Assembly: GCA_024663395.1 (NCBI GenBank)
Contig: JANFAH010000078.1
Span: forward strand, 62,001-126,000
Length of the DNA stretch: 64,000 nucleotides
Origin: Pisolithus tinctorius
Taxonomy: Eukaryota > Basidiomycota > Agaricomycetes > Boletales > Pisolithaceae
Direction of reading: 5' to 3'
This document shows, piece by piece, positions 33,361 through 45,100 of the stretch. Position 1 is the first letter of the stretch. Every line of letters starts with the position of its first letter. A model generated the notes under the pieces. The model did no database searches. It saw only the letters and a program-made list of their open reading frames with translations, and was not told the origin of the DNA. A program made the position numbers and the translations under genes.

Positions 33361-34565
33361 ACACCGTCCAAGACACCGATGAACCTGTCGCAGACTTAGC
33401 CAACCCTGACTTCCAGGCATATGTCGCTCAAGCTTGGGCTACCTACCAAGCAGATAAAGGTAACAAGGGAGCAGTCATTCCCCATGGAAAGAAAGCCCAC
33501 TTCGACGGAGTTGAAATCACAGCTCAACCCGCGGCACGTCCTGCCAACCCTCCACAAGTCGACCCACACGCAGCCACTGTTGAAGAGGAAATCATTTCCC
33601 CTGGTGTTCAAAGTTCGCGTGCCACTCGCCAGGCATCCAAGCCCTCCACACCTGCACCAACATCTACCGCTACGAAACCATATGTTCCTCTGACTAATCT
33701 GGCTCCAACGCCCGCACGCAAGGACCCCGTTCCCACAGCAATTGTTCCGTCACAGACACCGTACCCAGCAGCTTGCAATCCAAACCAGTACCATTACTCG
33801 TTCCCTCTCAAAGATGAAGCTGCGCCCAAGCATATTGTAGAGCACGTACTCGAAACCAGCGTTGCCATGCCAGTCAAAGAATTATTTGCAGTAGCCCCAG
33901 AGTTTCGCAAACAGTTCAGAGACATCACCATGGCGAAACGCGTCACCACAAACGAGATTGAGGTCGTTTGTAGCGACGATGAAGAAGGAGTGCAAGTGAA
34001 TGAACTGACCAGCTGCAATCTTCAAAGAACCGTGTGCAAATACGGAGACTGCGTTATCCATGGTGACGACAGCTCCATCATAGCTCACCACACTCTGCCA
34101 CTCTGCTGCATCGAAGCCAAGGTCCCTGGGACCGACGTCACCATCAACTGCATACTAGATTCTGGTTTGGAAATCGTCGCCATGCCCAGGCGCATTTGGG
34201 AAAAGATTGGGCTTCCATTGCGCTGCGATCATCTCATGACTATGATGTCTGCTAACATGTCTAAAGACACTACTGTAGGCATACTAGAGAACCTGAAACT
34301 TGACTTCGGCGCTGGGCCAGTCATGCTACAGGTTCAAGTAATTGAACATGCCAACTTCGACATGCTCCTTGGACGTCCATTCATTTGCCTTATGAGTGTG
34401 GTAACAAATGATTATCCCAACGGCAGACAGCGGATCACTCTCCGAGACCCGAACGATGGCCATGAGTACACCTTGCCCACGCGCCCATGGCACGAGGGCT
34501 GCCCACGCTGCAAGTGCGGCAAGCACTGCCATAGCCACCAAAGTATAGTTGAATGGGGTTTTTGA
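33237..34565 (+). CDS. Aspartic protease region of element A polyprotein
   Basis: The frame is open from 33237 and overlaps the end of gag by about 124 bases in the -1 register. A long Pro/Ala/Thr-rich linker leads to a retropepsin domain: CILDSGLEIVAMP (catalytic D-S-G), then MLLGRPF near 34,360-34,380. The C-terminus is Cys/His-rich (CPRCKCGKHCHSHQ), which could bind metal. No canonical slippery heptamer was found in the gag overlap, so entry could be by an atypical shift or the frame change may be an indel. The ORF ends TGG-GGT-TTT-TGA, a slippery site into the RT frame. Confidence 0.85.
   Translation, partial: QRPGQRVCCDSCRSTQGTTNLFCVAHPEIDVQLEIQPSAFLNTVQDTDEPVADLANPDFQAYVAQAWATYQADKGNKGAVIPHGKKAHFDGVEITAQPAARPANPPQVDPHAATVEEEIISPGVQSSRATRQASKPSTPAPTSTATKPYVPLTNLAPTPARKDPVPTAIVPSQTPYPAACNPNQYHYSFPLKDEAAPKHIVEHVLETSVAMPVKELFAVAPEFRKQFRDITMAKRVTTNEIEVVCSDDEEGVQVNELTSCNLQRTVCKYGDCVIHGDDSSIIAHHTLPLCCIEAKVPGTDVTINCILDSGLEIVAMPRRIWEKIGLPLRCDHLMTMMSANMSKDTTVGILENLKLDFGAGPVMLQVQVIEHANFDMLLGRPFICLMSVVTNDYPNGRQRITLRDPNDGHEYTLPTRPWHEGCPRCKCGKHCHSHQSIVEWGF
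34556..34562 (+). promoter_or_regulatory. -1 ribosomal slippery heptamer G_GGT_TTT
   Basis: In the protease frame the codons are TGG-GGT-TTT-TGA; GGGTTTT fits X_XXY_YYZ, and slipping back one base enters the 34,553-38,122 RT frame just before the TGA (34563-34565). The position and register are exactly those required; no search for a downstream pseudoknot was made. Confidence 0.6.
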
Positions 34566-37500
34566 ATATCGATGATCCACCAAACAGTTGGGGAGAGCCT
34601 ACTAAAATGTCCTGTTTCCTATTTAGCCGCTGTTATCCGTTCCTCAGTCCTACAGTCTCATCATTAGCCTTTACTTCGACGAACTTCTCTTCACCTGCAG
34701 CACCCGTACTGCAGAACATACCCACCGGAATACCCTCGCCTGTTTTCACTTTCCTCTCTTCCACTCAGACAATACTAAACCCCTCTGCTATAGCCGCATT
34801 TGGCAGTGTTTATCAACTGGATCCCGCGGTTCGCACCCTTGTTTACAAGCCAGTTGCCAAGAAGGTTCGGACGGTACCTGCCCCGATGGTGAAAGAATAC
34901 CGCATCGTGCGCAGCCTGCCTGATGACCCGCTTGCTGGTCTCCAACCACTTCCAACCCATCCACCAGACTTCGCTCCGGGCACCCGCTTCACTGCCAAAC
35001 GGGCCGCGGAACTCGACCTCGATCCTGCAGATTGGCTTTGGCCAGAAGAACTTAAACTCGTAACTTGGCTCGTTTCGGTCCATGAGCTCACATTCACTTG
35101 GGACATTACAGAGCATGGACACCTAGACGAACGCTATTTTCCGCCAGTAAAGATTCCCACGATTCCGCACACGCCTTGGGTCCAACGCAATATCCCTATC
35201 CTGAATGCGATCCATGCCCAAGTCATAGACATGATTAAAGATCGCATCAAGTCCGGCATGTATGAACCTTCTACAGCGGCTTACCACTCCCGCTGGTTCT
35301 GTGTAGTAAAGAAAGACAGAAAGTCTCTTCGCCTTGTACATGACTTACAGCCCCTGAATGCAGTGACCATCCGTGATGTGTCTGTTCCGCCCTTCGTAGA
35401 ACATCTCGCAGAATCCTTTGCTGGATATGCGGTGTATGTGATGATGGACCTCTACTCCGGGTATGACCAGCACACACTCCACGTCGATTCCCACGACCTC
35501 ACCACCTTCGGTACCCCCCTCGGACCACATCGGCTTACTACTCTGCCACAAGGTCATGCGAATGCAGTACAGGTATACCAGGGAGATACTGCATTTGTTC
35601 TCCAGGATGAGATCCCACATCATACCCTACCCTTCATAGATGACATCCCCGTGAAATCTGAGACCACCCGCTATCAGCGCGCAGACGGCTCCTATGAGAC
35701 TATCCTGGAGAATCCTGGGATTCGGAAATTTATCTGGAATCACTGTATAGTTGTTAACCGTATCCTTCAGTGTTTGCAGAACATCGGAGCCACCATCTCG
35801 GCAAAGAAGTTCGTGCTAGCCGCTCCGTCCGCTGTGATCGTTGGCCACAAGTGCACCTTTGAAGGTCGCATTCCTGAAGAAAGCAAAGTGCAGAAGATCC
35901 GTGACTGGCCCGAGTGCTGCAACCTGACACAGGTTCGTGGTTTCCTCGGTGTCTGCGGTGTGCTACACATCTTCATCAAAGACTTTGCCAAGATCACGCA
36001 GCCGCTAGTCGTGCTCACGCAGAAAGACGTACCATTCACATGGGACGAGCCGCAATGTGCTGCCATGCAACAACTCAAGGATGAAATTGTAAAGTCCCCT
36101 GCACTCCGAAGAATCAACTACGAGTGCAGTCATGAAGTAGTTCTAGCAGTCGACACATCGGTCATCGCAGTTGGCTACATCCTCTACCAGCTTGGTGAAG
36201 ATGGCAGACAGTACCCAAGTCACTTCGGATCCATCACCCTCAATGAAGTGGAAAGCCGCTACTCCCAGGCTAAGCTTGAGTTGTACAGTCTCACTAACTT
36301 CACTGTGGAGGTAGATGCAAAGTATATTAAGGGCATGATAAATAACCCAGATCTCCAGCCTAACGCAACGATCAATCGCTGGATCGCTGGCGTCCTCCTC
36401 TTCTCATTCAAACTCGTCCACGTTCCCGTGGACAAGCATGCTGGCCCTGACGGCTTATCCTGCCGTCTGCAGTCGGAGCTCAACCCGCCCGAGGTTGACG
36501 ACCATGAGGATTGGCTGGACCATTTTTACTCTTTCTCTACACAGGTTGTCAATGACCGCCCGCCTCCTATGTCACTTTCCAGTCAAGATCGCCATTCCCT
36601 ACCGCCACCCGCTTACCATCGGGCAAGCCTCCCACCGCCTGCATCCTTCTATCTCGCATTCTCTGTGACTGCTGATGCTAATAACCCTTCTGATACCCCA
36701 GACGACCCTGCCATTCCGCAGTCCGTGAAAGCTCGGGCACGCGAAGCAAAGATAGAAATGATCCGTGCATTCCTCGCGACCCGTGAGCGACCTCCTGACC
36801 TTACTGATGCGCAGTACTCATCCTTCTTTAATTCGGCCAGCCGCTTCTTCCTCCTAGATGGTAACTTATGGCGTAGAGAACCACACGGACGGCACCAGCT
36901 AGTTGTCGACAAATCCAAGCGGTATTGTCTCATCAAAGAAGCACATGATGACCTTGGACACAAGGGAGTCTTCACGGTCTGCATGCGCCTTCTCCTTCGC
37001 TTCTGGTGGCCTCTTCTTGTCGAGGATGTGAAGTGGTATGTTCGCACTTGTCACAAATGCCAGATCTGCCAGACGCAAAAGCTTCATATCCCCCCCACTG
37101 TACCCATGATAGGGGGCCTGTTTCATAAAGCTCGCATTGACACGATGCTGATGCCCAAAGCCGGTGGCTACCGCTACATAGTACAGGCTCGTTGCACGCT
37201 CACCTCATACCCCGAATGGCACATGTTGCATGCGGAAAATAGTACCGTGCTCATGTCCTTCATCTTCGAGGATATCCTATGCCACTGGGGTCCGCTCACC
37301 GAGATTGTCACCGACAACAGTCCCGCGTTCATCCAAGCTTTAGATGCCCTAGCCACGCAATATCATATCCGTCACATCCGTATCTCTCCTTACAACTCTC
37401 AGGCTAATGGCATTGTAGAGCACCGCCACTATGATGTTCGCGAGGCTATCATGAAGAGCTGCGAGAATGATGATCGCCACTGGCACACCGTTGCGCACTC

Positions 37501-38122
37501 CATCTTCTGGGCCGAGCAGGTCACCATTCTGAAATCCACGGGTCTGTCCCCTTATTTCATGGTACATGGTGTCGAACCGCTGTTCCCGTTTGACCTCGTT
37601 GAAGCTACCTTCCTCTTACCCCTATCCCGCAATGACGCAACACCGCTGACTACCACAGAACTGATAGCTTGGCGAGCGTGCCAGTTACAGAAGCATCAGG
37701 ATGACTTAGACCAGGTCCGCGGCAATGTCCTCCGTGCACGCTTCCAGTCTATCCAGCAGTTCAAAACCGCCTTTCAGCATCGCATTACAGACCATAACTT
37801 CGCTCCCAGCACCCTCATGCTCGTTCGCAACTCCTGTGTAGAAAAAGAGCTGAACCGGAAGACAAAGCCGTGGTACACCGGTCCCATGGTTGTCCTTCAT
37901 CGGACCACTGGGGGCTCGTACCTATTGGCCGAGTTGGATGGCTCCATCTCCAAACTCTGCTTCGCTGCATTCTGCTTACTTCCCTACCACCCGTGGTCTC
38001 AAACCCGCGCAACCATGACTCGCATTACTGGGCTAGATGATGAAGAACTAGACCACCTTCTTGAAGAGGCTGAGGATGACCCCACTGATGATGATGTGGA
38101 GGCTTTCTCCACGGACAGCTGA
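34557..38122 (+). CDS. Reverse transcriptase-RNase H-integrase of element A
   Basis: An open frame of 1,189 codons without stops. RT: LRLVHDLQPLNAVT, VMMDLYSGYDQ (first catalytic Asp), LPQGHANA, and LPFIDDIP with the FIDD catalytic pair at 35632-35643. RNase H begins at VVLAVDTS (near 36,140), but the segment between AKLELYSL and TNFTVEVDA is about 15 residues shorter than in relatives, an in-frame deletion. Integrase: an HHCC zinc finger (HDDLGHKG...CHKCQIC), and D,D35E residues in RIDTMLMP, TDNSPAF and NGIVEHRH. There is no chromodomain; the tail is acidic (LDDEELDHLLEEAEDD). It would copy the RNA and insert the cDNA. The RNase H lesion probably makes it inactive. Confidence 0.92.
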
Positions 38123-39025
38123 CTATCCGTCCTTTCCAGTATCCACGGTTTGTCTATCGTGCTATTCCCCCATACCCTCTTCTCCCATGATACCCATACC
38201 TCTTTCCGCGGCCTTGCCCGCCTCCCCGTGGCTTCTCCTACTACACTCGTTCCTTCTCCCATGCTGACTGGGGACAGTCAGCATCCAAAGTCCCCCACAG
38301 GGGTGACCAGCATACCACTTGATCCACCCGGTATCAGACATAGTTCGTTTCCTTTTATCTGTTTTACCCCGGGTTTCGTCCGGAGACCTCTATTCCACCC
38401 CGGGCTTCGTCCGGTGATCCTACTGATAGCTAGTCCTCGCTCAAAAAACATAAAAACCGCTTACAAAAAGTCCAAAACCATCCAGAAAAATAACAAAACA
38501 CCGAATAAGTATATAGCCAAAACAACGTTTCTCCTATCGCTCTTACTAGTCTCACTGATGCCGTCCTCGGCCGCCCTATACCGCGGATCCTCGCAACCAC
38601 CCCACACATTTCCTCTTCGATCGCGCAGTCAGCGTGCGCCCCTTGATCTACTTTTCTTTCAAATCTCCTTCCATCTCCTTACATTTGATACACAAAGACC
38701 GTCCCAGCTACCCAATAAACAGTCCCTTCGCTTCCTCTCCAAGAATCCATCACATCCTACCATCAAGATCGCTTCATGAGGACTTACCATTGAGAGAAGT
38801 CAAAAGTCGCATGAAGAAGACAAGTCGGGTGGTACCCTGCACACTCTACCGTACCATGGCCGATTTGGGGCCAGTTCCATGCTGAGCGGACAGAAATCTT
38901 TCGCGGTACCCTGCTTTGCAACCACACAGAACAGGCCAGAACAATGTGTTTTCCCACGCATAAGGTGTGGAATGATCCTGGTACAACAGGTGATGCGGAA
39001 ACAAACATACATACTACACGATGGC
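38123..39025. other. Noncoding 3' region of element A
   Basis: Pyrimidine-rich sequence after pol with no supported gene. It contains the first copy of a 39-bp hairpin motif (38263-38301) that recurs at the 3' LTR. Confidence 0.5.
38263..38301 (+). repeat. 39-bp hairpin motif, copy 1
   Basis: GCTGAC-TGGGGAC-A-GTCAGC with a trailing cccccacagg; its arms pair as a hairpin. A near-identical copy is at 40396-40433, directly before the 3' LTR. The two copies bracket the antisense gene. Confidence 0.75.
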
Positions 39026-40122
39026 CTACTCGATCCCATGCTCTGCCAGCGCCTCTGCAAGCTGCTCGATGCGCACCTGCAACCGAAGGTTGGCTGCATG
39101 CGCGGCCACCGCCTCGGCCCTTACCATTGCGAGAGCCTGCGAGAGGTCTGTCGCGGTCTTGTTGCTCACTGCGCTGCGCCCAGAGGTCTTGCCCTTCCCG
39201 CGGGTTCTGCTCTCGACCACCTCCACAATGTCATTGTCGTCGTTGTTGTGAGCCCGCTTGGATGGACCGGCCTTAGGAGCCTTCGAGGATCGCGCTGCAG
39301 CGGATTAGTCTCGGTCACGTTGAAATGCACTTGTCACTTACCAATTGATGCGCCGGCCTGCGCCCGCTTTCATGCAGCCTTCGTCGACTTCTCGCACCCC
39401 TGCTTCATACGCATGCAGCCATCGCATGTTCGACCCTCCAGACCGAAACACACCGTGTTCTTCACCGAGCACCTCGCACATGGCACCTTGTGCAGAACCG
39501 ACCCAGGCAGGATCGTGACCCTCGGTCCTGCCTCGTCCTCGCTCTCCGCAATGGTCTGTCATGAACGCTGGAAATCCGCATGGTTTCCACGACGTTGCGA
39601 ACCGCTTAGACTCACTTACCTTGTGAGCCAGTTGAGGGACCTCCACATGGGACATTTTCAGCCCTGCGCCTTTGTTACCAACCTCCGCCACGGTCTCCTC
39701 ACCCATCTGGACGTCTTGCTCTGCCTTCGTGCATGCTTCGGCCTCCTCCACGGTCCACCGCTTGTACCAATTGTCAGCCTCCGCCAGCGTGGGAGCATCC
39801 TCTGCGTCAACCTGCACAGACACCCCGAGAGCCTTCCCTTGCTCGACCAGAGGCATCAGTACCACCTGTTGCGGGCTCGTCAGCGTCGCACGGCCAGGTC
39901 ACCATATGAACCACCTACCATCTTCTCTTCCCAGCACCTCAACCATGTCGTCTTCTCCTCCCGCATGTCCTCCCAGTCATCAGGCACGCACTTCGCCTCA
40001 GCCACGAGCCCTGCCGACGCAGCTGCAAGCTGCTCTCTTAAGGAGGCCTTTTCAGCCTCTGCGGGATCCGGAGTAGGCGCATGAACGAGTTGGGAAAGGC
40101 GAGGGGCACGGTTAGCAGACAT
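39026..40122 (-). pseudogene. Antisense zinc-cluster/coiled-coil gene of element A
   Basis: Four exons on the strand opposite to gag/pol: 40122-39919, 39865-39620, 39555-39342 and 39294-39026, with good splice sites, 311 codons including the stop. The N-terminal half is Ala/Glu-rich and helical (EAEKASLREQLAAASAG, WLRCWEEK). Exon 3 encodes C-AR-C-SVKNTV-C-FGLEGRT-C-DG-C-MRMKQG-C, i.e. CX2CX6CX7CX2CX6C, the spacing of fungal Zn(II)2Cys6 DNA-binding clusters. Exon 4 has a basic Lys/Arg-rich part and a C-terminal leucine-rich helix. One in-frame TGA (39370-39372) lies after the cluster and fits CGA-to-TGA deamination. It sits between pol and the 3' LTR, as does a similar gene in element C. Possible role: an element-encoded regulator; this is inference. 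Confidence 0.75.
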
Positions 40123-40395
40123 GACTAGAGCGATAGAAAGGGTGATTGATGAGGAGGAAAGAATCAAATCGATGCGAAGGTTTGAGCCGTGCACTAACAA
40201 TTATTTACTTAGCAGCCATGAGGCGCTTATGTCATCGGTCTGGATGCCTATACATGGTATTCAACGGCCTTCTCGCGTCCCTTGGCTCTATGCTCCCTTC
40301 GCTTCCATGCGGAATCATCCGGTGTTCTCGAACCCTCGGCACCACACCATTGCCATCACCATGCGGCAAGCTATTTATGTCCTCCACGCCATGTG

Positions 40396-40433
40396 GCTGA
40401 CCGGGGACGGTCAGCATCTAAGTCCCCCGCAGG
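40396..40433 (+). repeat. 39-bp hairpin motif, copy 2, adjoining 3' LTR
   Basis: GCTGAC-CGGGGAC-G-GTCAGC...tcccccgcagg ends at the base before the 3' LTR. It differs from copy 1 mainly by C/T or A/G changes and one indel. This is where a polypurine tract is expected, yet the sequence is not purine-rich on the plus strand. Confidence 0.75.
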
Positions 40434-41089
40434 TGTGAGGAATCCGCATTCCCTGGACGTGTAAGCCCCTATCATTAACTGTTCCATGACTACTGTTACG
40501 TCCGCTCCCCTCTCGCGTTCGCCATTGTTCACGCGCTACCTTCCCACGCCCTCGCTCCTTCTCGCACAATGCTATACCCGTGGCCACTGTGCTCTGGTTG
40601 TTGTTTTTCCTTGGACTCTTTTTTTTATCATGGTCTCTATTCTTTTAGTGCTTGTAGTATACCCTCAGCCTCTGTTTTGGCCTGTCTTCTGAGTACACGC
40701 TGTCGCACGGCCTTCCCTTACTGTACCCTGTCTTACTTAGGTTCCAGGTTTGTCCGGACTATAAAAGCCCTGTACTTAGGTACAGAATGATACCTTTTGG
40801 CACTCGGAAGGTCACCATGAGTTTCTTTTCCACTTTGTCTACACTGCACATCTCGCATTCCGCCGCGCATGAACTACGTATACCACTCGCACTGCTCACA
40901 TCGCCAGTACTACTCCGTGGACCACACCGCGCATGTCACGAAACACTACTGCTACAAAGCGCTGGGTCTCTCCTTCTAGTCCCGACAGTCCAGAATCCCT
41001 TGGGACGAACAATTCGTTCCCTTCATTTTTTATTGTTGTTATCTAAGCCATCTAGCTCGTGTTATACAGCTACTTGGACTTTTCCTACA
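40434..41089 (+). repeat. 3' LTR of element A
   Basis: 656 bp, same ends as the 5' LTR; TATA box at 40760-40766. Confidence 0.93.
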
Positions 41090-41217
41090 CCGTAACCTGG
41101 GACACATACTGGCCTTATGCTAAGGGACCAGGACAGATGCCCAGCCTATGGTGGTTGATTGGCATGGATGCCCAGTTAAGGCCACTTGATGTTACCAGTT
41201 TAGATGATGGGCTAGTC
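41090..41217. repeat. Right-hand remnant of the 223-bp array
   Basis: Begins 'gtaacctgggacacatactggcc', which continues the unit interrupted at 31,059, and includes 'ggttgattggcatggatgccc' also seen in the left array. Ends at the LTR of element B. Confidence 0.7.
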
Positions 41218-42119
41218 TGTGAAGTATGGGTTTACCCTCGGGTGACCAGGCTTCAAGACCGGGTGACAGGGGCCAAGTCCGAGTGGCCAGAATCAAGGCC
41301 GGGAGACAGGGGCCAAGTCCGGTTGGATTGGAGTCAAGGCCGGAGGTCAGGGGCTAAGTCCAGAGGACTGGACTTAAGGCCGGGAGCGCGGGAATAAGAC
41401 CGGTAGCGTGGGAAACTGGCCGGTGTTGGAGTGCGCACAGGGGGAAGCCAGTCCAGGGTTGGATCTACCTCCCTTGGTCTCAGCTTATGTGCTGTACCCT
41501 TATGCAAGCCGGGGAGAGGTCCGGGACAGGGGTCGGGGATAGCTTAAGGCTCGGCCTTAGCTATAGAGTAGTCTCGGGGTGTAGTACGGAGTTGAGGGTA
41601 ATACTAAGTTGATATTCTGACTGAGGGTGCTACGAAGTATGTACAGGGGTTAAATACATGAGGCCGGTCCGGGATAATGAACATAGAGCCGGACTTGTGA
41701 ATAAGCTATTAGTGAGATGATTAGCAAGACAAGGATAGCCACAGTGGCTATGCAGAGGCTAATAGCCAAAGTCCAGGTGACTGGCATAACCAGGGTCGGA
41801 CACAGGATTGTACAGTAAGCAAAGTCTGATGAACGGGCTAGACTAAATATAGTACAAACAAAGGGAAACAGACCGGAGTTATGTCCGGGTGACCCGGACA
41901 TAGACCTAGGAGGACCGGGGTGGAGCAGCGCAAGGCCGGGAGGCTGAAACGGACCGGAGATAGGGGTAAAACACCGGACTTGAGTTATGCGGGCTGGAGT
42001 TGAGTTATCTAGGGCTGGGATTGGGTTTTCTAGGCTGGACCAGGACCGGAGTTGACCGGAGTTAGGGGCTAGGGGTCCGGACTGGGCTGAGTCCGAGTCC
42101 AAGAGTCATGGATATGACA
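41218..42119 (-). repeat. LTR of element B (3' in element orientation)
   Basis: 902 bp; about 14 differences from its partner by eye, all transitions. Confidence 0.9.
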
Positions 42120-45100
42120 GTATCCCCCTCTTAGGAACCGAACCCTTGAGGTTCCATAGGGAAATATGTTCAGAGGGTTATGCAGTGAGGTCCCATGACT
42201 AGGAGTGAGTCCGAGTGCACACACAGTGCCAAGGGTGAGCCCGAGGGCTGGGAGACAGGCCAGCGATGACCGGAGGTCCAGTAGTTCAGACCGGAATAGC
42301 ATAAGCTGGGTTTTGGGGCAAGGGTCAAGTCCAAAGACTGTTCTGGGAACCAAAGGCTGGAGAAGCAACAACAAACAGGCCGGAGGCCGGTCTAGGAGGC
42401 TGCCAGACAGTTCAGCAGGCTGGGACAAGGCAAAGCCGAGTCCGGAAGTGATTAGACCGGCTATATGGGGGTTTCCGGAGACAGCTGAAAGCTGTAGCCA
42501 GTGTTTTCAGGGGGGCCAGAGTTGCACTTCAGAGTTGGGTTAAGGCAGGTCAGGAATGGCCAGGTAAGGCCTAGGGGTGTGCTTCAGAGCCGGGTCAGGG
42601 GAAACTGGAGACCGAAGATGTACAGGGGACCGGTAATGTCCAACTAATGTACCAGAGGTGAACCACTAGGGCCGGAGGTGTGCTTCAAAGCTGGTTCAGG
42701 GCAACACAGAGGCCGAGAGGTTCGGAGAGGTCCAGAGATGACCATAAGATGGTCCAGGGGTGTACCAGGTGCTGCTGAGTGACAGTGGAATGACACAAAG
42801 GCTAGGTGGGTGCCAGGAAGGCCAGAAAACCGGTCTAGGAATGCACCAGTTGGACCGGGACTGCACTGCAGAGGGTCACGAGAAGTGCCAAGAAGGCCGG
42901 GTTGGGTCCAAGGTCCGCTCCAGGGGGTCACAGGGTCGGAGAGTGTGTATCTACAGAAAAAGGATAACAGATAACAGAAAAACTGAGAAAACATATAACA
43001 AGGAAACAGGAAACCGGAGCCAGAGACAGGGGTCAAAGCCGAAGGCTGAGACCGAGGGTGGCTCAGGCCGGGGGTGGCAAAAGCCAGAGACCGAGACTGG
43101 GAGTGGTGAGGCCAGTTGTGCTAAAGTGACTGGTCTGGGGAAAACAGCAAGACCGAAGACCGGTCAAGGGAACAGAAGGCCTGGAAGGCCGGGAACCGGT
43201 CTGAGGGTCAGAGAGGACCGGAAGGGGCAGCTGGAGACCGGTCTAATGGTCAGGGAGGGTTAGAAAAGCCGGGTGGGGACCAGTCAGGAGCCAGTAAGGG
43301 CTAAAAGGGCTAGAAAGGCTATGGGGGACCAGTCTCGACCTGGATGGGGCTGTAAGGCCGGAAATCCAAAGGGAGACAGGTCTGGAGTTGGGCCGGGCCA
43401 GAGCAACCAGCTGAAGGCCGGTCTGAAGGAGTCGGAGGGGTTTGGGGTGGCTAGAGGTGACCTGAGGTGCCTTCTAGCTGGTGGGCTGACAACTGGAGGC
43501 CAAAACAGTGTAGGCCGACGGGCTAACACTGAGACTGGGGTAACCAGGGGTAGCAGGGTGTAAACCCGAGGCCGGAAGTGGCAAGCCCAAGTGCTGAGCA
43601 CCTTGGAACAGGCCAGATGGGCTTCTGGAGGACAGTGAGGGACCGGTGTAGGGAGCCGTATACTCCCTGAGGCTGGAACAGGAATCCGTCACTAAATTCC
43701 GCAGGCCTCTACGACAAACCCACTTCGGAATTTTTCAGAATTTTTTCCCGCTTGTGTCCTCGCATTTCCTCCCAACCCCTGTCCCCTTCGGAGTCTCTAC
43801 CGACCTTCAGCGTGTTGCTCAGTCATCAAAACGCTGATCATTCAGTAGCCGTGCCATCGCTCAGCCACGTCACCAGTCATCCATGCCACTTACCTCTAAA
43901 AAACCCCGGTTTCCCCTGTCGCCCTAAATTCCGCAAGCTGGACTTCGTGCCAGTACGCTACGCTCTGCCCTCCTGTGCCACTCAGCTCCACCTCCCACTT
44001 GTACGCATACTCTCGTTCTGTTGGAAGATACCCCTTACCGTTGTCCCGTTCTTACTCTTGTCTACTACCCACCGGACTATTTCATGTGCATCTGTATTTC
44101 GCTGACGTCTGACGTCCTTCCCTTTATTTTCCGGTCTTTTAGTTTTTCCGCCCCACCTTACTCCGACTCGTACCTACTTTCCCTGTACTATATAATTCCG
44201 CCATAGCGTCGGAAATAGGACACCCACCTTTTGGAGTCGCTATCTGTGTGTGTTCTGTGAGTTCGAGAGTTTCAAGAGTCTAAAGTGCGTATATAGAGTC
44301 TGCTGCGTCTTCAGCGTCCCCAGAGGTCTTCGTGTCTCCTGTGTCCTCCAGCCCTGCACACCTAATCCCGTGTCCCTTTTGCTTCGAATTCACTCCTCTT
44401 GACGCGTAGCGACCCCTCGGAATTTCATATACCCGTCTTGCTGTTCCTCACGTGTCTACATCTGCCCGGAATTAAATTCCGCGACTCTCGCTTGAATTTC
44501 CCCACCACTTCTAAGCCCATTCTCAACCTCTCCTTCCACACAGTACCCCTTGGGACGATCCTAGGGAATTCTCCCTTCTCCCTTCCTCTAGTCACACGCT
44601 TCCCAGAAGTCGTGTCCCACACCGGGGAGGCTGTCTAGGACAGCAAGAGTTGAGTTTGCACAAGGACTGGAGGGCTGGACATAGCTAGGCATGAACCAGA
44701 GACCAGCAGGTCATAAAGCCGGTTCAATGAAGGCCTAGGGATGTCAGCAGGAGGGGAGTCCAGGTGTTGAGTCCGGTTTAGGGGTGTCCGGAGTTGGTTG
44801 GAAGTGGGTTTTCTGGTGGTGAGAAGCCCGAAGGCCAAAAGGGCCACTGGAGGACCGGTTCAGGGGGTCTGGAGACCGGGTGAGGCCTAGGGGTTGTCCA
44901 GCCGAAAAGCTGACAACAGGAGGCCGAGACCGGTGAGACCGGTGAACACACAACCACCAAGGCCGAGGACTACCGAGACAGTGAGACCGGAGTACCAACA
45001 CAAATGTCAGGGGCTGGGAGCAACCCAGGGCAGGTGGTTCGGGAGTGTTTCAGTATGCAAGGACCAGGCCAAGGAACTGGGAACCGGTGTGCAGGGACTG

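Larger units (their letters stand above)
31060..41089 (+). mobile_element. Ty3/gypsy LTR retrotransposon A, 10 kb
   Basis: Two 656-bp direct LTRs (31060-31715 and 40434-41089), each starting TGTGAGGAATCC and ending TTTCCTACA, enclose gag, protease, RT-RNaseH-integrase (+) and an antisense gene (-). Flanks are CTGT (31056-31059) and CCGT (41090-41093), a 4-bp target duplication with one C/T mismatch. Joining the flanks restores a 223-bp repeat unit, which confirms insertion into the array. Confidence 0.93.

Noticed and set aside
38879..40084. 400-codon plus-strand ORF after pol in element A
   Set aside because: It is the antisense shadow of the four-exon zinc-cluster gene, whose exons have proper splice sites and phases.
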